Shown here: piece by piece, positions 45,118 through 49,917 of the stretch
How positions within the stretch are numbered: the stretch's first letter is position 1
Layout: each line of letters starts with the position of its first letter
DNA from: Promineifilum sp.
Lineage (GTDB): Bacteria > Chloroflexota > Anaerolineae > Promineifilales > Promineifilaceae
Direction: 5' to 3'
Assembly (NCBI GenBank): GCA_018058545.1
Contig: JAGOZU010000014.1
Coordinates: 1-49,917, forward strand
DNA length: 49,917 nucleotides
Translations under genes and position numbers: made by a program
Notes under the pieces: generated by a model
The model's database searches: none
Told to the model about the DNA's origin: nothing
What the model saw: the letters and a program-made list of their open reading frames with translations, nothing else

Positions 45118-45750
45118 GTGAGTTCGGAAGAGACCCAAACGCCGATTGACGACGATGATGTGAATGGCGAGAAGGGCTTGTCGTCATACGTCTATTATAT
45201 TGCGGCGCTGGCCTTGATGGCCCTTGCGCTGGGAGGATGGGCGTGGCTTAACAGCAAGACTCCTCGGCCGGCGGTCGTCGGAGTGGCCAGCGCCACGCCG
45301 CGGCCCCTGCCTGCCGGCGACGAGGACGCTCCGGGGGATGCTTTTGGACTGGTGCCGGGCCTGGCTACCCCTTGGGCGGTGGCCGGCGGGCCGGGAGAGA
45401 CGCCGACGGTCGTGCCGGAGGTGACACCGGTACACATTCCCTTGTTGGGGCCGCCGGCGGGCAGCATCTTCCGGATGGAGGATACGATTTCGTTCTACTG
45501 GAGCGCCGCGGGGGAGCCGTCACCCAATCAGCGGTACGGCGTCTATTTGCTGGACGGCGGCGAGCGCGTGCTGCTTGGTTCAGCCGTTGGGCCGAATTTG
45601 GGGCAGGGGTATCAGATACGGGCGACGATCGGCGAGTTCGTCGATGAACCGGGCGAATATCGTTGGCTGGTCGTGCTGGAAGATGTCGATTCCGGCGCCA
45701 TCATTGGGCAAAGCGAGATCCGGCCAATCACCTTGATGATGAGTAATTAA
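45118..45750 (+). CDS. Membrane-anchored protein with an extracellular beta domain
   Basis: 210 residues from GTG 45118. An acidic N-terminal tail (DDDDVNGEKG) precedes one membrane helix at about 24-44, then a Pro/Gly-rich linker and a domain at about 108-205. That domain resembles residues 368-470 of the next gene's product: both have a GP, a MxDTIxFxW turn, a VxLLDG strand and a closing W-(L/Q)-V/I-x-LE-x-VD motif followed by an IP/RPI end. No catalytic motif is visible. A TGTTAGACT box six bases before GTG suggests a leaderless transcript. Confidence 0.75.
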   Translation: MSSEETQTPIDDDDVNGEKGLSSYVYYIAALALMALALGGWAWLNSKTPRPAVVGVASATPRPLPAGDEDAPGDAFGLVPGLATPWAVAGGPGETPTVVPEVTPVHIPLLGPPAGSIFRMEDTISFYWSAAGEPSPNQRYGVYLLDGGERVLLGSAVGPNLGQGYQIRATIGEFVDEPGEYRWLVVLEDVDSGAIIGQSEIRPITLMMSN

Positions 45751-45803
45751 CGGTAAAGTCACGCCGGATAGAGAAGCGAGAGTTGGAAATTTGAACGTTC
45801 GTG

Positions 45804-45809
45804 TATAAT
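45804..45809 (+). promoter_or_regulatory. -10 box upstream of the kinase-like gene
   Basis: TATAAT at 45804-45809, with TTGGAA 15 bases upstream, would give a leader of about 80 bases before ATG 45900. The -35 is weak. Confidence 0.4.
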
Positions 45810-45899
45810 AGTACAAAAGGCCCACCGATTCATATCATCAGATCGGGGTGTTTGCTCTTGGCCGTCAGATCGGGATAAGCACGCGAGTACAAGTTTGTT

Positions 45900-47777
45900 A
45901 TGGTGGCGAGGGATAAGGAAGACCTGTCCGGGCAGCAGATAGGCAACTACGAAATCGAATCCCATATCGCGGCACGCAAGGCCAGCGATCTTTTTCTGGC
46001 GCGTGATGTCAAGCTGGAGCGTTTGGTGTTCCTGGAGGCCCTGCGCGTGACAGGGGATGAGGATGAAGACCTCGTCGAGCGCTTCTACACCCGGATGGAG
46101 ACGGTCTCTCAACTCAAGGATCCTGCCATCGCCGTTGTCAGCGATATCGATGTAACCGAAGACGGCTACCCGTATGCCGTCATCGATTATTTCCCCTATC
46201 GGACATTGGCCGACAAAATTGCCGACAGGCGGGGCGATATGGGGTCTTTGCCGGTCATTGAATCGCTGGGGCTGGTTAAGCGAATCGCTCAGGGCCTGGG
46301 TGTGGCCCATGAGGCAGGCCTGATCCACCACGACTTGCGGCCGGAAAATATCATGTTGCGCGAGGATGGGTCGCCGGTCCTGATCGATCTGGGTGTGCCT
46401 CTGGTCACCGGCTATCCGGCTCCGGCGACAGCCGGGACCGACGACGCGATGCTGGGCTATGCCGCGCCGGAAGAGGCGGAAGGCAAGCCGCTGACCGAGC
46501 GCAGCAATATCTATTCATTGGGCATCATTCTCTATGAACTGCTGGCCGGACACCGGCCGAACCTGCCCAATCTGCCCTTCGACATCTTCCCCCATGCCAA
46601 CATGCCCAAAGAGGAGCCTCTTGAAGAGGCGCGTCCGGGGCTGGCTGGCGAAACATACCGACTGGTGCGCAACTGCCTTTGGCGACAGGAGTGGAGCCGT
46701 TTCGAGACTACGGATGAGATGATCACGGCCATCGAGACGGCCGTCTTTGCCGAGCAGGAATTGCCCAAGGCGGCCGCCTGGTCCGCGCAGCGCAGCCGTT
46801 CGATGGCCGTCTATATCGTGCCTGTCGCCCTGATCCTGGTCGGCATTCTGGGCTTCTTCTTGCTGCGGGGCCTGTTCGGCTCCAATAGCGACGGTCAGGC
46901 GACGCCGGCGGGGACAAACGTCGCCGTCGTGGAGACGACCGATCCGGGCGCCACGCCCACCGGCACGGCGACGCCTGAACTGCCCACGGAATCGGCGGGT
47001 GACTTCTCTATTTCGGTGCTTTTCCCCGGGCCGTTCCGTGAGTTCGGCATGAAGGATACGATCAACTTCGACTGGATGTGGCCGACGGTGCTGGAACCCG
47101 GTCGTCACTTCGCCGTCTTTCTGCTCGATGGCGAGCAGGAGTACCAGCTCGGCACGCTGACCGAACCCAACAACGGTGCGGTCTACCGCTTGCAGGTTCC
47201 TGCGGCGGAGTTGCCTGTCACGGGCACAGGACTCGCCTGGCAGATTCGTCTGGAGAGCGTTGACGGCAACGAGGTGTTCGTTGCCAGCGATCTGATCCCT
47301 ATTTCGATTCGGCCGCTTGAGGCGGAAGCGACGGCCACGCAAGGCGGGACCGAAGCGCCGCCTAGCGAGACGCCGTCCGCGACGCCGACCGTGGTTTGCG
47401 TGGTGGATCCTCCGGCGGCGTGGGTGGCCTATACCATTCGCAACGGCGATTCCTTGTCCAAGCTTGCCGAGCGAGCCGATATTCCCGTTGAGACTTTGCT
47501 GGAAGTCAACTGCCTGCCCAATGATAGTCTAAGCATCGGCCAGCAGGTCTGGGTGCCGCAAGCGGCACTCCCGCCCACCAGCGCGCCGCCGCCGTCCACC
47601 AACACCCCCGCGCCGCCGCCCACGTCTGCGCCCATCACGACAGCGCCGCCGCCGGCTACCTCTGCACCACCGGCCACATCTGTGCCGACGACTGCGCCGA
47701 CAGCTCCGCCCGCGACGGATGTACCACCCACGGATATTCCGCCGACGGAAGTACCGCCCACTCCGCCGCCGGGATAG
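45900..47777 (+). CDS. Ser/Thr protein kinase-like membrane protein with LysM
   Basis: 625 residues. A PknB-like kinase domain (about 17-285), one membrane helix (303-324), a beta domain (368-470) shared with the neighbour at 45118, a LysM peptidoglycan-binding domain (510-553; YTIRNGDSLSKLAERADIPVETLLEVN) and a Pro/Thr-rich tail. The catalytic loop HHDLRPEN (Asp145, Asn150), DLG163-165 and APE189-191 remain. However, the Gly-rich loop is AARKA, the beta-3 Lys is Glu46 and the helix-C Glu is Arg65, so it is probably a pseudokinase or ATP-site variant. It may sense cell-wall state through LysM. No clear Shine-Dalgarno precedes ATG 45900. Confidence 0.85.
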   Translation: MVARDKEDLSGQQIGNYEIESHIAARKASDLFLARDVKLERLVFLEALRVTGDEDEDLVERFYTRMETVSQLKDPAIAVVSDIDVTEDGYPYAVIDYFPYRTLADKIADRRGDMGSLPVIESLGLVKRIAQGLGVAHEAGLIHHDLRPENIMLREDGSPVLIDLGVPLVTGYPAPATAGTDDAMLGYAAPEEAEGKPLTERSNIYSLGIILYELLAGHRPNLPNLPFDIFPHANMPKEEPLEEARPGLAGETYRLVRNCLWRQEWSRFETTDEMITAIETAVFAEQELPKAAAWSAQRSRSMAVYIVPVALILVGILGFFLLRGLFGSNSDGQATPAGTNVAVVETTDPGATPTGTATPELPTESAGDFSISVLFPGPFREFGMKDTINFDWMWPTVLEPGRHFAVFLLDGEQEYQLGTLTEPNNGAVYRLQVPAAELPVTGTGLAWQIRLESVDGNEVFVASDLIPISIRPLEAEATATQGGTEAPPSETPSATPTVVCVVDPPAAWVAYTIRNGDSLSKLAERADIPVETLLEVNCLPNDSLSIGQQVWVPQAALPPTSAPPPSTNTPAPPPTSAPITTAPPPATSAPPATSVPTTAPTAPPATDVPPTDIPPTEVPPTPPPG

Positions 47778-48109
47778 AGCCGAATACGGGCGATATTCGC
47801 ACAAATTTCAAATTTGACTGGCACAATTTTATAGAACAGATTAGTATTTCAGTACGATGACTAGTACTGAAGTACTATTGTGCTTGGAGATTGCCGGTTG
47901 TTCTTTTCGCACGTCTTGCCGGCTGAAGGCGGCTCCGGGCGCCTCTCGTATTTCACTGATTTTTAACCATGACTCATGATGATCGACGGTAACATAAAAT
48001 TGGGCGTTGCCGGTTGGCCGCCGTTCATAACTGTCTGGTGGCATGGAGGACTGCCCGGGCAATCGATTCCGGCCGGGTGCTACGGCAAAGTTGAGAGTGA
48101 GGGAAGGTG
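47778..48109. other. Intergenic region with an imperfect palindrome
   Basis: A 332-base AT-richer gap between the kinase-like gene and the secreted repeat protein. It contains an inverted repeat at 47842-47877. A minus-strand frame across 47841-48062 shows no recognisable protein or start signal and I do not count it. GGGAAGG at the right edge is the Shine-Dalgarno of the next gene. Confidence 0.6.
47842..47877. repeat. 14-bp inverted repeat in the gap after the kinase-like gene
   Basis: AGTATTTCAGTAC (47843-47855) pairs with GTACTGAAGTACT (47864-47876) through one G-T pair, extended by T47842 with A47877, over an eight-base loop. No T-run follows, so it may be an operator or a weak terminator. 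Confidence 0.5.
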
Positions 48110-49917
48110 ATGAACAGAAAAGCGATGCCGGTCAGTTTGCTGGCGCTGGCGATTGTATTGGTTTGGGCGATCTCTGCGCCGGCGGATGCCCGTTCTCTTG
48201 TTCCGGGCACGGCTCCCGCGCAGCGCTCTACGTCTGTGAAACCCAAACAGGATGATCCGCTCAACACCGCGCCGACGGCCGAAAATCAGAATGTCAGCGT
48301 GGTGGAGGATACGCCGAAGTTGATCACGCTCACCGGCAGTGACCCTGACCTGGGTGACACCCTGACCTTTTCGATTGTGGCCTCGCCGGCGCATGGTTCG
48401 CTCAGCGGGACCGGGGCCGGCCAAACATATACACCGAACTCCAACTATAACGGCCCGGACAGCTTCACTTTCCAGATCTTCGACGGCACGGACTACAGTA
48501 ATGTGGCCACCATATCGATCACAGTAACCCCGGTCAACGACGCGCCGACGGCCAATCCTCAGAGCGTCAACGTGGTGGAGGATACGCCGACGATTATCAC
48601 ACTCACCGGTAGTGACCCGGACGGCAATGCGCTTACCTTTTCTATTGTGACCCCCCCGGTAAACGGAACGCTAAGCGGGACAGGGGCTGACCGGACTTAT
48701 ACGCCAAATCCCAACTACACCGGCCCGGACAGCTTCACTTTCAAGGTCAACGACGTCACGACCGACAGTAATGTGGCCACTGTATCGATCACGGTCATCC
48801 CGGTCAACGATGCGCCGACGGCCAATCCTCAGAGCGTCAACGTGGTGGAGGATACGCCGACGATTATCACACTCACCGGTAGTGACCCGGACGCTGGCGA
48901 TACGTTGACCTTTACGATTGTGACCCCGCCGGTGAACGGAACGCTCAGCCCGGCCGTAGGAAACGAGGCCGTTCGGACATATACACCCAATCCCAACTTC
49001 AACGGTTCGGACAGCTTCACTTTCAAGATCAACGACGGCACGACTGACAGTAATGTGGCTACCGTATCGATCACGGTCACCCCGGTCAACGACGCGCCGG
49101 CGCTCGACCTGGACAGCGGCAGCGCAGGCACGGGGTTTTCGACCACCCACTCCGCCGGTAAGACCGCGGTTGCTATTGCCGGAGCCAGTCTGACGATAAC
49201 CGACCCTGATAACTCCGGGCTTATGGGTGCCACGATTAAAATCACAAATCTGAAGCACTCCGGCGGGGAGGTTCTTGACGCCACTGTGACCGGAGGTATT
49301 ACCAAGAACTACGACAGCCTGACTGGCGTGCTGACGCTCACCGGGGCGGCTTCCATCGCCGATTATCAGACAGTGCTGAAGTCCGTCACCTATCGCATCA
49401 AATCTGATGTGTCCACCCCGAATACTGCGGAACGAAGCATCGAGGTGGTGGTTCATGACGGTGAGGCATCCAGCAATACGGCCGTATCTACGGTCAAGAT
49501 CATCGCTCCGCGCATCAATATCACGGCCACCACAACGGCATCCACGACCGCCATTCCCGTGGGCGGAAGCGCCACATTCTCGATAACCATCACGAACCAC
49601 ACCGGCAGCAATGTGAATTTGAAGGATATCGTGGTCACTTCTCCATCTCAGCCGACCCAACCGGATAATACTTGCTCCAAAGTCCTGTCCGGCGAATTAG
49701 CTCCCGGAGCCTCTCATTCATTTGACTGTCTGGCGTATGGAATGCAGGAGGGGTACTTTCATTCGTTTACAGTGACGGCCAAGGATGTGGAACTCCTCGG
49801 CGAGGTATCGGCCGGCACGCAGGCCCTGGTCAAGGTCGCCCTGCCTATCGTTGTTCAGGTCGACCCCAAGGACAATGTGACCACCCTGATGAAGGGGGGT
49901 AATGCGCAGTTCCATAT
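48110..49917 (+). CDS. Secreted tandem-95/cadherin-like repeat protein (3'-truncated)
   Basis: At least 602 residues; the frame is open to the window edge. A Shine-Dalgarno GGGAAGG precedes ATG 48110, which begins a signal peptide (MPVSLLALAIVLVWAISAPADA). Three repeats of about 90 residues follow, each with VVEDTPxxITLTGSDPD, TPxxNGTLSGTG, YTPNxNYxGPDSFTFKxNDG and SITVxPVNDAPT, typical of tandem-95 or cadherin-like adhesins. Residues from about 330 resemble another Ig-like repeat with SASITDPDNSGL and a Cys-containing (NTCSKV, FDCLAYG) domain. The repeats are probably calcium-binding beta sandwiches on the cell surface. C-terminal anchoring lies beyond the window. Confidence 0.85.
   Translation, partial: MNRKAMPVSLLALAIVLVWAISAPADARSLVPGTAPAQRSTSVKPKQDDPLNTAPTAENQNVSVVEDTPKLITLTGSDPDLGDTLTFSIVASPAHGSLSGTGAGQTYTPNSNYNGPDSFTFQIFDGTDYSNVATISITVTPVNDAPTANPQSVNVVEDTPTIITLTGSDPDGNALTFSIVTPPVNGTLSGTGADRTYTPNPNYTGPDSFTFKVNDVTTDSNVATVSITVIPVNDAPTANPQSVNVVEDTPTIITLTGSDPDAGDTLTFTIVTPPVNGTLSPAVGNEAVRTYTPNPNFNGSDSFTFKINDGTTDSNVATVSITVTPVNDAPALDLDSGSAGTGFSTTHSAGKTAVAIAGASLTITDPDNSGLMGATIKITNLKHSGGEVLDATVTGGITKNYDSLTGVLTLTGAASIADYQTVLKSVTYRIKSDVSTPNTAERSIEVVVHDGEASSNTAVSTVKIIAPRINITATTTASTTAIPVGGSATFSITITNHTGSNVNLKDIVVTSPSQPTQPDNTCSKVLSGELAPGASHSFDCLAYGMQEGYFHSFTVTAKDVELLGEVSAGTQALVKVALPIVVQVDPKDNVTTLMKGGNAQFH
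48542..48893 (+). repeat. 270-bp intragenic direct repeats with an identical 82-bp segment
   Basis: The segment 48542-48623 recurs without change at 48812-48893, offset by 270 bases (90 codons). The surrounding units of the repeat protein are near-identical but diverge elsewhere, so recent unit duplication or gene conversion is likely. Confidence 0.85.

Noticed and set aside
47841-48062. 73-residue minus-strand frame in the gap
   Set aside because: No Shine-Dalgarno, no known domain and it overlaps a palindrome.

Overview
The window is about 50 kb of GC-rich bacterial chromosome. By gene content it most resembles the Chloroflexota, probably class Anaerolineae; this is inference, since no rRNA or marker phylogeny is available here. 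Supporting signs are long Thr/Pro-rich membrane-anchored proteins, GT-C glycosyltransferases with tandem C-terminal beta domains, a secreted delta-60 repeat protein ending in a FMPAV-type tail, several M42 peptidases, a kinase-like protein fused to LysM, the frequent CGGCCG hexamer, and no lipid A or outer-membrane genes. No phage, transposase, CRISPR array or rRNA gene is visible.

Layout. 1-5.3 kb: a STAND (XRE + NB-ARC + TPR) regulator, cut by the left edge, diverges from a secreted delta-60 repeat protein; a perfect 18-bp inverted repeat lies between them. 5.4-7.7 kb: yifB/comM-like ATPase and lspA, each with an extended -10 box six bases before ATG. 7.7-19.0 kb: a surface-polysaccharide region on the plus strand: SDR epimerase, MazG-like pyrophosphohydrolase, gmd, phosphohexomutase, thioesterase, TatD, GT2, GT4, GT-C membrane transferase and an O-antigen ligase/polymerase. 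19.2-21.2 kb: membrane heterodisulfide-reductase-like Fe-S oxidoreductase. 21.8 kb: tRNA-Ser(GGA). 22-29 kb: ArsR-type regulator with a VOC protein, an APH-like protein lacking its catalytic Asp, two small membrane proteins and a 1098-residue hybrid-input histidine kinase. 29.1-32.9 kb: a Thr/Pro stalk protein followed by three tandem M42 aminopeptidases.

32.9-36.6 kb (minus): RluD-type pseudouridine synthase, then the operon ruvB, DUF2905, rluE-like, wecG/tagA-like. 36.7-38.4 kb: upp and a wecA/tagO-like phosphotransferase. 38.4-39.9 kb: a lipoprotein esterase and a small unknown. 40.1-41.4 kb: glgC with a strong terminator. 41.4-44.3 kb (minus): clpS, class III aminotransferase, DapA-like lyase and a small unknown. 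44.4-47.8 kb: deoxynucleoside kinase, then two membrane proteins that share an extracellular domain, the second carrying a kinase-like domain with a rewired ATP site. 48.1 kb to the right edge: a secreted tandem-95 repeat protein, cut by the window.

The WecA/TagO-like and WecG/TagA-like enzymes, Gmd, the phosphohexomutase and the glycosyltransferases could together build an undecaprenyl-linked surface glycan. The most unusual signals are a recurring promoter layout in which a -10 box sits 6-9 bases before the start codon (probable leaderless mRNAs), a kinase-like domain with an inverted Lys-Glu pair, degenerate repeats phased at 10 bp in gaps, and the perfect palindrome near the STAND gene.
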